A stretch of DNA of 64,000 nt. Origin: Paeniglutamicibacter terrestris (GTDB lineage Bacteria; Actinomycetota; Actinomycetes; Actinomycetales; Micrococcaceae). The notes below the pieces were generated by a model that had not been told where the DNA came from, searched no databases, and saw only the letters and a program-made list of their open reading frames with translations. The stretch covers positions 354,115 through 418,114 of the forward strand of contig NZ_JAAWVT010000003.1 of the NCBI RefSeq assembly GCF_012271785.1, in the 5' to 3' direction. A program made the translations under genes and the position numbers. Below, piece by piece: positions 17,693 to 27,621 of the stretch. Within the stretch, counting starts at the first letter, position 1. Every line of letters starts with the position of its first letter.

Positions 17693-18562
17693 ATGATGGA
17701 CGTGAATCATATCGAGGCTCAGCCCAGGAGTGATTCATCTTTCCGGCCCCCCGGGCAGGAGCCTTGGCATCGATATGTGGCGTTGGGGGACTCCTTTACC
17801 GAAGGATACGGCGATCCCGAACCTTCGAGTCCGGGGGGATACCGCGGTTGGGCGGATCGCGTTGCAGAGGAACTCAGCCTTGAACACGACGGCTTCTCCT
17901 ACGCCAATCTGGCCGTCCGGGGGTCTACCGTCCGCCAAGTGATTGATCGGCAGCTAGCCCGGGCGGTGGACCTTGGCCCGGATTTGGTGACTTTCCAAGC
18001 GGGTGGAAACGACCTCATTCGTCCTGGGGCCGATCCAGACCGGCTGGCCGCCGCTATCGAACCTGCCATCAAGACCCTGGCCTCGACTGGCGCCGCCGTA
18101 GTGCTTTTCGTCGGGCCGAATTCCGGGCCGCAGACCGTCTTGGGCCACGTGAGACCGAAGATCGCGCTCTTTAACGAGAACCTTCGTGCCATTGCTGTGC
18201 GTCAAGGTGCGGTAGTGGCTGACCTATGGGCACTGACGGACCTGACGGATTCATGTATGTGGGATCGGGACCGGCTGCATCTTTCCCCGATGGGCCACCA
18301 AAGGGTCGCAGCCATGGTGCTCGATAGCCTTGAAGTCCCGCATGGCCTCGTTCCCTTCCACATCAGGGCTCTGCCGACGCGAACCTGGACCCGGACCAAG
18401 GCCGATGACTTCACCTGGGTCCGTGAATATCTTGTTCCGTGGGTCCTGCGCAAAGCCACCCGACACCCAGTGCTTCCGGTACCGGCACCCAAACGTCCAA
18501 CCCCCGGCCCCGTCGAAGGATGCAGAAGTACTTTGACTGTGCCAAGAGGATCCGAGGTGTAG
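17693..18562 (+). CDS. SGNH/GDSL-type hydrolase
   Basis: About 289 residues with SGNH blocks: GDSF with the nucleophilic Ser (YVALGDSFTEGYGD near residue 30), the Gly block (YANLAVRG), GGND (FQAGGNDLIRPG), and the DxxH block DRLHLSPMGH. It is likely a cytosolic esterase or lipase-like enzyme; no signal peptide is seen. The tandem ATGs at 17693/17696 follow AGAAAGGA. The frame stays open to 17561 without resemblance. It is a paralogue of the gene at 51785-52582, sharing RYVALGDSFTEG, RGWADRVAE and LEVPHG. Confidence 0.9.
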   Translation: MMDVNHIEAQPRSDSSFRPPGQEPWHRYVALGDSFTEGYGDPEPSSPGGYRGWADRVAEELSLEHDGFSYANLAVRGSTVRQVIDRQLARAVDLGPDLVTFQAGGNDLIRPGADPDRLAAAIEPAIKTLASTGAAVVLFVGPNSGPQTVLGHVRPKIALFNENLRAIAVRQGAVVADLWALTDLTDSCMWDRDRLHLSPMGHQRVAAMVLDSLEVPHGLVPFHIRALPTRTWTRTKADDFTWVREYLVPWVLRKATRHPVLPVPAPKRPTPGPVEGCRSTLTVPRGSEV

Positions 18563-19107
18563 CCCCATGTCTAAGACTTCTGCAGCGGGGCTAGCCTGCG
18601 ATTATGGATGTCCTGATAGTCAACCTCGACAATGACCCCCCCTATGAAAATGTTGGCTGTATACCTTGGAAACCCAGCCGCCAACGAACAACTCTTAGCC
18701 GGGCAGGTGGCATCAGATATTCAGCGCAGTCGACTTCGAAAAGCGACTGAAAACAGCCCTCCTGTTAGGAATCGGTCTAGCTCCCGAGTCTTTCATCAAA
18801 GGATCGTTTCCCAAGAAACCCAACGGAATCCCGAGAGAGTTTTTCTATGTTTGGAATCTATGGCCCAAAGATTCCGAGCAAACGGGTGCCAGCTAAATTA
18901 TCCGATATAGGGGATTCTCGAGTTCATCTTCACGGCCTATTTGCGTCCGTAAGAGGAAGGTCTGCGGGACAGTAAGCGGATGACGCCGCCGCATCAGTGG
19001 GTCCGAGTATCTATCCGTACGAGTGTGATCGTAAGCTTGTCGTCACCCCGATCCAGTCGCACCCGCAAACAAGCTCGCTTGCAAGGGTTGAGATGATCTA
19101 CGGCAGT
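18563..19107. other. Gene-free stretch
   Basis: No protein-like frame, repeat or RNA structure was recognised. Confidence 0.35.
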
Positions 19108-19533
19108 TCAGGCCACGAACAGGATCTGGGACGGCCTGAACATCCTTGGGCGCGATGTCGCCTCGCCTTTGCGGATGCCACGGACATCCGCTAAGGACCG
19201 AAGCTGACGCGACTCTAGAGCCCCTAGGTCTTTTTTGCGGTTTCCGCCAGAGATCATCGAGGCCAGTGCCATAACCCTGGTGACGGTCAAGACTGCAGGC
19301 CCCTGGCCAATCCTCTTGGCCAGGGGGTGGGACGCGGCGAAGGTCGTTAGATACATGCCCGTAAGGGGGGCACCCCGTGCCGAGCCGGCGTCGTTATTCC
19401 AGACCGTGAAGGCGACCAGGCCGCAGGCCGCCAAGATGACGCCGTCTGCCTGCCGGTTGCCTGTGTCGCGGGCGACCTTGTAGCCGAGCAGGAGGCCGAC
19501 CATTGCCAAACCGATCGAAATGATGCGGGACAT
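19108..19533 (-). CDS. Small membrane protein of unknown function
   Basis: A 141-residue protein with two or three hydrophobic segments (ISIGLAMVGLLLGYKVA, GVILAACGLVAFTVW, LTVTRVMALASMI) and a basic tail. The first 90 residues look like a conserved small membrane protein. The last 45 residues are richer in Arg and less protein-like, so the original stop may have been lost. No family name can be given. It is transcribed away from the glycosyltransferase pseudogene. Confidence 0.6.
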   Translation of the reverse strand: MSRIISIGLAMVGLLLGYKVARDTGNRQADGVILAACGLVAFTVWNNDAGSARGAPLTGMYLTTFAASHPLAKRIGQGPAVLTVTRVMALASMISGGNRKKDLGALESRQLRSLADVRGIRKGEATSRPRMFRPSQILFVA

Positions 19534-19791
19534 TCGAAGTCTCCTTCAGCGGGACGGACAAGCGATGACCTGAGCATAGGTTCCGTATGGGAGCACAAGC
19601 ATGAAAACCGGCTGCGTTCCATAGAAGGTTCCGGCATGAACCCGACTTGTATTGTCTGGCCGAATCGCAAGGAACCTCGCGGTTCGTCGCTGTCGAGTGC
19701 GGAGCACCATGGATGGTGTGCCGGGAAGCCCATCGGTGGCGATGCCGCCCAGCCGCTGGGCGACCACGGAGCGGATCCGGAGGAACCTGCC

Positions 19792-20027
19792 ATGCATGTT
19801 TTGATCATGTCGTTCGGGACCCGCGGCGACATCGAGCCCTACGCTGCCTTCTCCGGTGCGCGGGCCCGCTCGCGCAACGATGTCACCCTCAGTGTCCCCT
19901 AGGCGTTCGTGGATCTGGTGCGGCCCGGTGGCCCCGGGATCATCACTCATCGGCCCGCCGGCTCGTCGCTGCTGGACGTCCTCCGCGAGGTCATGCCCGA
20001 GCTGGGTGGCCCCGTTACCTTTTTAGT
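19792..20027 (+). pseudogene. UGT-type glycosyltransferase, 5' fragment
   Basis: A GGAGG site and the ATG at 19792 start MHVLIMSFGTRGDIEPYAAF, the exact opening of sterol-glucosyltransferase-like UGT enzymes (MRILLMTFGTRGD type). A TAG interrupts the frame at 19900, where family members have a charged residue (VP-stop-AFVDLVRPGG). The frame then resembles the family only patchily (LDVLREVMPELGGPVT) before an IS110-type element cuts it near 20028. The remainder resumes after the element at about 21598. Confidence 0.8.
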
Positions 20028-20272
20028 AGCCCCCTAATCGAGTAAGAATTGGGGTTGTTGGCCTGTCGGTCCCGGCATGATTCTGTCCCCCAGTCGTTGA
20101 TGATCCGGGGGGTGCTGTCACCGGGATTCGATAGGCGCCAGAGGATCGCTAATAGGGACCGGACCAGCACAAGACTTGAAAATGTAGGTCGGCCGTAACG
20201 TGGATGCCGAGCTTTGCCGCCGCAGGACATGCCAACACCATAAAGAACAACTCAATTTCTGGGAGGTTTGCG
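20028..20272 (+). ncRNA. Candidate bridge-RNA leader of the IS110 element
   Basis: In IS110-group elements the non-coding left end specifies a structured bridge RNA that pairs with target and donor DNA. The 245-base leader here is non-coding, GC-rich and can form short stems (for example around 20098-20140). This is placement by analogy; no structure was computed. Confidence 0.35.
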
Positions 20273-21475
20273 TTGATCAAGAACCATGAATCCATCGACA
20301 TCTTCATCGGTGTTGACGTTGGCAAGAGCAATCACCACGCCGTCGCCATCGACCGCACCGGCAAGAAACTCCTCGACCGCGCCCTACCTCAGGACGAGGC
20401 GAAACTCCGGGCCATCATCAGGGCTGTTGCCGGCAAAGGAACCGTTTTGCTGGTCGTTGATCAGCCCTCGACCATTGGTGCTCTGCCAGTTGCCGTAGCC
20501 CAATCCGAGGGCATCCTCGTCGGCTACATTCCGGGCCTAGCCATGCGCCGCATTGCTGATCTGCATCCCGGAGAGGCCAAAACGGACGCGAGAGACGCAA
20601 TGATCATTGCTTCCGCGGCCCGCACTATGCCCCACACGTTGCGTTCCATTGTCATCTCCGACGAGCAAGCTGCCGAGCTGTCAATGTTGTGCGGTTTCGA
20701 TGATGATCTGGCGAAGCAGGCCACCGCGGCATCTAACAGGATCCGTGGGTTACTGACCCAGATTCACCCGGCGTTAGAACGCGTTATCGGACCTCATCTG
20801 GACCATCCGGCCATGCCCGAGCTGCTGATCAAATACCCATCACCTCAGGCACTGAGCAGAGCCGGCCAATCCCGGATAGCAATGCTGCTGGCAAAGCATG
20901 CCCCGCGGGCCGGGAAACGCTGGGCAGCTGAAATCTTCGCTGCCCTAGGTGAGCAGAGCGTTGTCGTCGCCGGAAGTGGCGCAGCCGGCCTCGTCTTGGC
21001 CCAACTAGCAGCCATGCTCAAGCAACTACGAACGGCCCGAGAAGAACTGCTGACCCAGGTAGAAGCTCTGGTGGAGGCCCACCCTCTTCATCTAGTCCTG
21101 ACCTCCATGCCGGCGGTCGGTGTCAGGACCGAAGCGCGCATCATCACCGAAGTCGCTGGCAAGGAATTTCAGAGCTCCGGACATCTAGCCTCGTACGCCG
21201 GGCTATCTCCGGTAACTTGGCGATCAGGCACCTCGATCTGAGGCGATCACTCGTCCAAGAAAGGCAATAAGAACCTTAAACGTTCATTCTTCCTCTCGGC
21301 GTTCGCTTCGTTGAATGATCCTCGTTCACGGGCCTACTACGACAAGAAACGCGCTGAAGGTAAACGGCACAATCAGGCCCTGATCGCTCTGGCCCGCAGA
21401 CGCTGCGATGTCCTCTTTGCCATGCTGCGCGACGGAACACTTTACGACGCACCAGAACCCAAGACCACATAACAA
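20273..21475 (+). pseudogene. IS110-family transposase with internal TGA
   Basis: From a TTG at 20273 (GGGAGG site) the frame encodes an IS110 transposase of about 400 residues. The N-terminal DEDD RuvC-like domain starts FIGVDVGKSNHHAVAID. The C-terminal transposase_20 domain has MPAVGVRTEARIITEV and GHLASYAGLSPV. A TGA at 21239 follows WRSGTSI, where relatives have Arg (a CGA to TGA change would explain it). The frame then continues with family-like GNKNLKRSFFLSAFASLN to a natural stop at 21475. The stop removes the part that holds the conserved Ser-containing region's end. The element is therefore probably inactive unless the stop is read through. Confidence 0.85.
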
Positions 21476-21597
21476 CTAGCGACTAACAGCCGGCGAGGAA
21501 CACCCGCGCTGGCCGACATTCTCTGCCAAGAACCAGCCGCAAGAAACCCCTAGAAAAAGTCCCCAACCCCTTGTGAAAAACATAGGGACACCCCCCG

Positions 21598-22539
21598 GGA
21601 TGTGTTGCGAACATTGGGGTTCAAGACTGCCGCGATGCGCGAGTTGAACGCGGAGTGCTGGACTGCCGCGCAAGCGGTGCGCTCGGTCGTCGTCGTGTAT
21701 TACCCCAAGTGCCTTGCCGGGGCGCACATCGCTCAGGGCTTAGGCGTTCCCGGCGTGTTTTCCCTCTTACTGCCGTTCACCCCGACGAGTGTGCACCCTA
21801 CGCCGTTCTTTGGCGGTACTTCCCTCGGCGCCTGGGAAACCGCGCGTCCTATGGGCTCAGGCGAGTGGCCGGGGCCATATACGGCGACAAGTTCAACGAC
21901 TTCCTACGTGAGGTCGGCCTGGGACGCATCGGCCGCCTCGCCTACCCGCTGCGGAATCCGGACGGCAGCCCGGTCCACGTCCTGCCGGTCCCTGACCACT
22001 ACCCGCCCTCGGCCCACGTCACCGGCTACTGGTTCCTGGATCACCGCGACGGCGGTGACAGGGAGCCGCCCGCGCAAATGGCGGGCTTCCGCGCGGCGGG
22101 CGAGCCTCCGGTCTATGCCGGGTTCGGGTCCATAGGCTTCGGCAAGGGAGCGAACGAGCGCCGGGACGCCATCATAGCCGCGCTGCGGGTCCACGGCCTG
22201 CGCGGGATCGTCGCGACCGGGTGGGGCAGCATCCCCTCCCGGCGGTGCAGGCTCAATTGCGGCCGGCCGGCGGGCGGGTCAGCCGACGCTGGTCGTGCCG
22301 TTCCTGGGGGACCAGCCGTTTTGCCTGCGCGGGTCCATGCGCTCGGTGTCGGACCCGTCCCACTCCCGGCAAGGAACCTGGGCACGGGCCTGACCGACTG
22401 TCTGGGCGAGCTTGTTCGCACCGGATCCTACGCCTCCCGAGCCGAGGAAGTGGGTGCCGCCATCCGCGCCGAGAACAGTCTCGCCGCCGGGGTGAGGGTC
22501 CTGACGCAGATCGCCGGTGTGGCGGCCACCGAAGTCTAG
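21598..22539 (+). pseudogene. UGT-type glycosyltransferase, 3' fragment
   Basis: After the IS110 element the glycosyltransferase resumes (VLRTLGFKTAAMRELNAECW, then PGVFSLLLPFTP). The frame shifts near 21830, continuing with YGDKFNDFLREVGLGRIG and PPVYAGFGSIGF, a typical UGT donor-domain strand. Further shifts follow near 22240-22330, where WGSI, VVPFLGDQPF and RVHALGVGP lie in different frames. The usual H-x-GG-x-GT sugar-nucleotide motif seems lost between them. The end at 22539 resembles a normal C-terminus. Together with 19792-20027 this is one dead gene. Confidence 0.8.
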
Positions 22540-22656
22540 CTAGCGGCTGGCGCGCCCGCCGAACAATGTTGGCCCAATCGTTGCCGGGAGCCCCTACGCA
22601 TGCCCTGGCATCACAGGTACGGTGAAGGGACCAACCAGCGAACATCGGGGAATTTC

Positions 22657-23109
22657 ATGGCGCAGCAATTGGGAACTCAAAAGATCATCGTGGGTGTCGA
22701 TGGATCCGAGGCGTCCCTCGAGGCCCTTCGCCAGGCCCGGAATCTTGCACATTCCCTGAACGCCCGGATCGAGGCGGTCGGCTGCTGGGAGAATCCCCGC
22801 ATGTATGATGGCTACGTCCTCATGGGCATCGAGGGGTTTCGCGAAAGTGCGGAGAAGGTCGTGACCCAGGCGGTGAAGACGGTGTTCGGGACCGAGATGC
22901 CTCCACACGTCACGATCAACTTGATCCAGGGCGACCCAAAATCCGCACTCGTCAAGGCCAGCGAGAACGCCGACTTCCTCGTCGTGGGAAGACGCGGACA
23001 TGGCAAGCTGGGCAAGTTGTTGATCGGGTCGGTCAGCGCATCCTGCATCGCCCACGCCAAGTGCCCCGTCTTGGTGGTTCACAGCCAAGACGATGGGGAA
23101 GGCCGCTAG
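22657..23109 (+). CDS. Universal stress protein (paralogue)
   Basis: A 150-residue UspA domain with KIIVGVDGSEASLEALRQ at the start and GRRGHGKLGKLLIGSVSAS at the ATP site. It shares most of its sequence with the Usp at 5438-5890, including GIEGF, VFGT and the GDP/SALVKA segment, so the two are paralogues from one duplication. The ATG at 22657 starts the homology; a longer frame from 22600 is less likely. It is intact while genes on both sides are broken. The half site GGGACCAACC about 35 bases upstream is a weak DosR-like match. Confidence 0.92.
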   Translation: MAQQLGTQKIIVGVDGSEASLEALRQARNLAHSLNARIEAVGCWENPRMYDGYVLMGIEGFRESAEKVVTQAVKTVFGTEMPPHVTINLIQGDPKSALVKASENADFLVVGRRGHGKLGKLLIGSVSASCIAHAKCPVLVVHSQDDGEGR

Positions 23110-23377
23110 CCCGGTGACTGCAGGGGCTCGATAGGGCATGTTCACTTTCCGGGAGGATTATCACCGGCCAGGCGGAACCTACATCCGCCGGAACAGTGCG
23201 GGGCGTCGGTTGCCCCCAGAGGGACGCTCTTCCCTGGGGAATTGCACGCTTGTTAGGTTGTGAAGCCGAAGACGGAGCACTCTGACCGGTCTGGATGGTG
23301 TGCCCGCGCAACGCCCTGGCGGATGGCTCGGTCGTTGTCGCTGGACGGAAGCCGCAGGCGCACCCTGAATGCAGCAC

Positions 23378-24102
23378 CGGGCCCAAACATTGAAACCAAC
23401 TCGCTCACCAAGGATTTCGGCTCGGATCGGGCACTTGATGGCTTGGAATTGCGCGTCACGGCCGGCGATGTCCACGGTTTCTTGGGCCCGACGGTGCCGG
23501 CAAATCAGCGACACTGCGAGTACTCCTGGGACTCATGCGTTCACCTCGGGTTCTGTCCGTGTCTTCGGGATGGACCCATGGCATGATGCCGTGAAAATCC
23601 TCAAGGATATCGCCTACAGCTGGTCGAGGACTTTGAATTCGATCCGCGGCGCAAGGCCCGCACGTATTCCAAGGGAAACCGCCAGAAGGCAGCATTGATC
23701 GTGGCATTTGCACGCCCCGCCGGCTTCTAGCTGCTGGATGAGCCCAGTGCCGGCTTGGATCCCCTGATGGGTTCGGTGTTCCGACGTCATGTCCGGCGGG
23801 TCACCGGCGAGGGTTCGATGGTCCTGCTTTCCAGCTATATCCTGAGCGAGGTCGAGCAGCTTTGTGACCGGGTGACGATCATTCGTTCCGGCAGGGTCGT
23901 CGGATAAGGGACCCTGGACCGATTAAGGCATCTGAAGCGAAACCATTTCAGGATTGAAGGCGGAACTGGTGCTAACCCTGTCGCGGATTTGCCAGGTGTC
24001 TATGACCGCCGCGCCGAAAGCGGTGTCCTGAAATTTGAGGTGGATGCGGTTGACCTTGCCTCCGTTTTGGAAGCCGTCGCGACCGCAGTGTCGGTGGTTT
24101 GA
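23378..24102 (+). pseudogene. ABC exporter ATP-binding subunit, decayed
   Basis: Fragments of an ABC ATPase lie in order across frames: [16 protein letters not shown] and GDVHGFLGP, a broken Walker A near 23488, then [36 protein letters not shown] (a variant signature), LLDEPSAGLDPLM (Walker B) and LLSSYILSEVEQLCDRVTII. A TAG at 23728 directly precedes LLDEPSAGLD, a TAA follows RSGRVVG near 23903, and frame shifts lie near 23490 and 23620. Relatives are drug-exporter ATPases paired with the tetronasin-type permease that follows. Confidence 0.82.
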
Positions 24103-24172
24103 CCGTTTCCCCTTAGTCTCTGTAGTCACTGTTTCTTCGCCACTACGGCGACCCTAGCGGACAGGTCCGCTG

Positions 24173-25686
24173 ATGTCCGGCATCATGCGCATGGCCGTGG
24201 GCTAGGCGCGGCGGGAGCGGGTGTTGCTGCCAGTTTGGATCTTTGGCATCGCGTTTCTGGGACTTGTCACGGCCGGTGCGGTTTCCAGCCAGTTCGGTGA
24301 GGAAACCGAACGGACCGCCATCATCGCCGTCGTTACGGCCAGCCCTGACTTCCTGTTCGTGCGCGTCATGCCCGACGGGACCAGCATCGGGGCGGTGGTG
24401 TTCTTCCAGAGCCATGCCTTCACGGCCGTGCTCGCGGGATTGATGAGAACCTTTCTGGTCATCCACCATACCCATACCGACGAGGAGTTAGGCCGTGCCG
24501 AACTTATTGGATCAACACTCCTTCTGGGCACGGCCGCGATACTGGCCGTGGCCGTGGGCTTCGTCGCGGCGGGGCTCCCCATGGTCGGCTAGGTGACCGC
24601 TGGGTCCGCGGTCGGTGCGGCGGGGTTGTTCTTCGTCGCACTCGCGGCTGCTATTGCGAAGGACATGCCCTCGGGAGGTAGCGCCAACGGCGCAGCTGAC
24701 GGATTGGTCGGTGCGGCGTACCTTCTGCGCGGTATCGGGGATTCCTTCGGCACCCCGAGCGCCGGCCTTACCCAGGTGACCGGCCATTGGGTTTCGCTGC
24801 TCTCACCCATCGGTTGGGGTTAGGGCTCCCGGCTCTCTTCCTCGGCCAATCCAACCCCACGCCTGGTTCTGGTTGGCGCCGCGGCCCTTCTGGCGGCGGC
24901 ATCACTGTTGATCCGCAGCCGCAGGGATTTGGGAGTGAGCCTGCTGAAGGAACCTGACGGCAAGGAATACCCCGGCGTTGGTGGGGTTGGCTTGGAGGCT
25001 TCAACGGCCCGCCTTGCTCGGATGGTGTGTCGGGGCGGCCGTGCTGGGCGGCATTGGCGGTGGTTTCGGGCCGGGCAGCCGGGCAGCCGGGCAGCCGGGC
25101 AGAAATGATCAAGGTGTTCACCATCGCCCTGCTGGGCATGGCCGGTGTCTTGGCCGTGGCAGCCGGCATCCAGACGGTCCTGCGGCTGCGGGTGAACGAA
25201 TCCGAGGGCAGGGCGGAACTTCTGCTCACCTCCTCGCGGACTCGGGGGCGTTGGCTCGGGGCGAACACGGTCCTTGCGGCAGCCTCCGCGGTGGCTGCGG
25301 CCCTGGTCGCAGGAACTGCGACGGCCATCGGCCTTTCCCTCTCCGCCTCGGGAAACTGTCTGCCCGGACTGATCCTGGGTGCCGCGCTGGCGCACGTCCC
25401 GTCAACGACCATGTTCAGTTCGTCAACTGCTGTCGTCTCCGGCGCCGCCTCCAGGATCTATGTTCCAGCGGGATGGGGCATCTTGGTTGTCGGCCTGGTC
25501 TTGGGCAAGTTCTGGGAGCTGTTGGGGTTGCCGATGTGGCTCCCGGATATGAGTCCGTTCCGACATTCCGCGGCCATGCCGGTGGATTCTTTTGACCTCG
25601 CCGCCGCAGGGATGCCCGGTGCCTTCGCCGTGCTTGGAGCGGGACTGGCAGCCGCCTTTATCGGTCGAAGCGACCTCACAGGATGA
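24173..25686 (+). pseudogene. ABC exporter permease, three in-frame TAG codons and a frameshift
   Basis: From the ATG at 24173 the frame encodes a polytopic ABC-2 exporter (ARRERVLLPVWIFGIAFLG; VVFFQSHAFTAVLAGLM; DEELGRAELIGSTLLLGTAA). It is interrupted only by TAG at 24203, 24590 and 24821 until about 24975. There the frame shifts to GWCVGAAVLGGIGGGFG and, past an 8-base tandem repeat at 25071-25102, shifts again into an intact 3' part (VFTIALLGMAGVLAVAA, ESEGRAELLLTSS, LPMWLPDMSPF). Total length, about 500 codons, fits tetronasin-resistance-type permeases. The gene is inactive unless TAG is read through and the shifts are repaired. Confidence 0.83.
25071..25102. repeat. 8-base tandem repeat, four copies
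   Basis: CCGGGCAG occurs four times head to tail inside the permease pseudogene. The unit is not a multiple of three, so a change in copy number shifts the frame here. Confidence 0.9.
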
Positions 25687-25906
25687 GTCAGACCTGCATG
25701 GAGAAGACCCTCCGGCCCCTTCTCCATGCCGCACTAGGAGCAGGCATTTGCCGTCGGTGGACCCCCAATGACGGCAGTGTGGCGTCCGCCGTACTTATCC
25801 GTCAGGTCGTTCGAGGTTTGAGTGGTTGCTCGCGGGAGCGCTCCACGTCCGGCACCACTGCGCGCTGTGGACAGGCAGGGAGAGTACCTGGACCGTAAGC
25901 TGAGAC

Positions 25907-26812
25907 ATGGGCTTCACAGATATCGTGGGAACTGCCGCCGGAGCAGGACTGATTCTGCTGATGGTCGCCGACGTCTTTCACACACTCCTTTACCCCCATG
26001 GCATGGGGCCGGTCTGCAAGGCCATCATGCGCGGACTCTGGCTACTTTCCAGGCGACTGCGTGGCCGGGCTTCCCCCGTGGCCGCACCCGTGGGTATGGC
26101 TGCAGTGATTGGAACCTGGGCAGCCCTCTCGATTATGGGGTGGGCCCTGATCTACCTTCCGCACTTGCCGGACGGCTTCGTTTATTCCTCTGGCGTGCCA
26201 CAAGCCGGAGACCTCACCGAAGCCATCTACCTCTCAATGGTGAGCCTCTCCACCGTCGGCTACGGCGAGATCGTTCCGGCAACACCCTGGCTGCGGTTGG
26301 TCATGGCAGCCCAAGCCGTGACGGGCTTCGGGTTGCTCACGGCCACGGTCTCCTGGATTCTGCAGACCTACCCCGCCCTGAGCCGTCGACGATCGCTGGC
26401 CCACGACCTGAACTTGATCCGGGAGGCAGCCGGACCCCTAGGCGTTTCTGCGCTGGAACCCGGGCATGCCGCGGCACTGCTCGAATCACTTGCCAGAAAC
26501 ATCTCCACGGTCAGTATTGACCTGCTGGCATTCAACGAAACCTACTACTTCAACGAAACAAAGCAGCGGGGATCCCTGCCTGCCACCCTAACCTACGCCC
26601 AGCAACTAGTCACCGCTGCACTGAACAGCACCAACACCGATCTGCGGTTCTCTGGCCGCATGCTACATGCAGCACTCGAAGATTTGGCCGAAGTCCTGCG
26701 CGGAAAATTCGGCCACGCTGGGCCCACCTCATCCGAGGTCTTTAACAGCTACGAAACACGCCACAGGCACCGCCGAAATCCCGACGGCGAGGCAACTCGG
26801 CAGAAGCAATAG
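25907..26812 (+). CDS. Two-helix potassium channel protein
   Basis: A 301-residue protein with an N-terminal membrane region (about 1-165). The potassium selectivity filter TVGYGE lies in a pore loop (YLSMVSLSTVGYGEIVPATP, about 105-124) flanked by helices, as in the Ion_trans_2 family. The cytosolic C-terminal half lacks an RCK domain motif such as GxGxxG and matches nothing recognised. It is an intact gene between the ABC pseudogenes and NhaA and may help ion balance. The ATG at 25907 is chosen because the first helix follows directly. Confidence 0.87.
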   Translation: MGFTDIVGTAAGAGLILLMVADVFHTLLYPHGMGPVCKAIMRGLWLLSRRLRGRASPVAAPVGMAAVIGTWAALSIMGWALIYLPHLPDGFVYSSGVPQAGDLTEAIYLSMVSLSTVGYGEIVPATPWLRLVMAAQAVTGFGLLTATVSWILQTYPALSRRRSLAHDLNLIREAAGPLGVSALEPGHAAALLESLARNISTVSIDLLAFNETYYFNETKQRGSLPATLTYAQQLVTAALNSTNTDLRFSGRMLHAALEDLAEVLRGKFGHAGPTSSEVFNSYETRHRHRRNPDGEATRQKQ

Positions 26813-27621
26813 CGGACAACTCGTTGCCCTGCGGCGGGCGAAAGTTTCTTCCACCTTGAACACGTTGCGGCCACGGGCCGAGGGGAATAATGGGGGGAGG
26901 GGCGATTTGTTGTGCTCCGCTGCCTTGGCAGACTTGTGCAGGCAGGCAGACAGTCTTGACCCAAGCTCCAGGATCGGCCTTTGCCCGCAGCCTCGAGACA
27001 CCCCAACAGTTCAGGGAGACGGCCACAATCGTTTGGGGAAGAGATCCCCGTTAAAGGGTGGAGTCCGGGGCCGGGAGGTTGGGTGCACATAATCCCTCGA
27101 CGAGGTAGAAATCGTGCGGATTCATACCCCGCAGGTCAGGAGGGGCTGAGGCCCGTCCACTGGCCCAGTATCTAAAAGCTTCCTCGCTCACGGCCAAGTC
27201 GCGGCCCACCCGTGAGCGAACCATCTCGGGGTGAAGTTCCCTTCTACCTAGATGCAGTATCCGTGAAGCGTTCCACGACGGTCATCGAATGTGGAAAGGG
27301 CAAACACCACAACCGGACAACTGCCTAGCTCGTATCCGGGACGCCCCCAGCGCGAAACCCCGATCCAGGGATGCCTCAGCATCAGCGTCCAGTCAATGGC
27401 GTCACCGTCAGGCTATCGGGAGGCCGAGGCCGGGACACAGACCTTTTCATGGGTGTCCTTGGTGAAGTGTGGTTCTATCATTGATTCCTTGGCGGATGAG
27501 TGGACTGCCGCAGGCGTGTTTCTACTCGAAGACTGATTTGCGGAACACCAGCCGACCAACCGGCCCCGACTCCAGGGACCCCCTAGATCCCTGAGGCATG
27601 GGAACCCTTGGTCACAAACCC
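26813..27621. other. Gene-free stretch
   Basis: About 800 bases with no frame that resembles a protein and no clear terminator. The genes on both sides converge here. Confidence 0.4.

Larger units (their letters stand above)
20028..21597 (+). mobile_element. IS110-family insertion sequence
   Basis: The element is delimited approximately by where glycosyltransferase coding sequence stops (about 20028) and resumes (about 21598). It contains one transposase gene, a leader of about 245 bases and a tail of about 120 bases ending near ATAGGGACACCCCCC. No long terminal inverted repeats are evident, as expected for IS110, and exact ends cannot be fixed by eye. It splits a glycosyltransferase gene in the same orientation. 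Confidence 0.75.

Noticed and set aside
24978..25595. Overlapping plus-strand frame in the ABC permease region
   Set aside because: Only its first 20 codons match the permease, so it is the shifted stretch between two lesions and not a separate gene.
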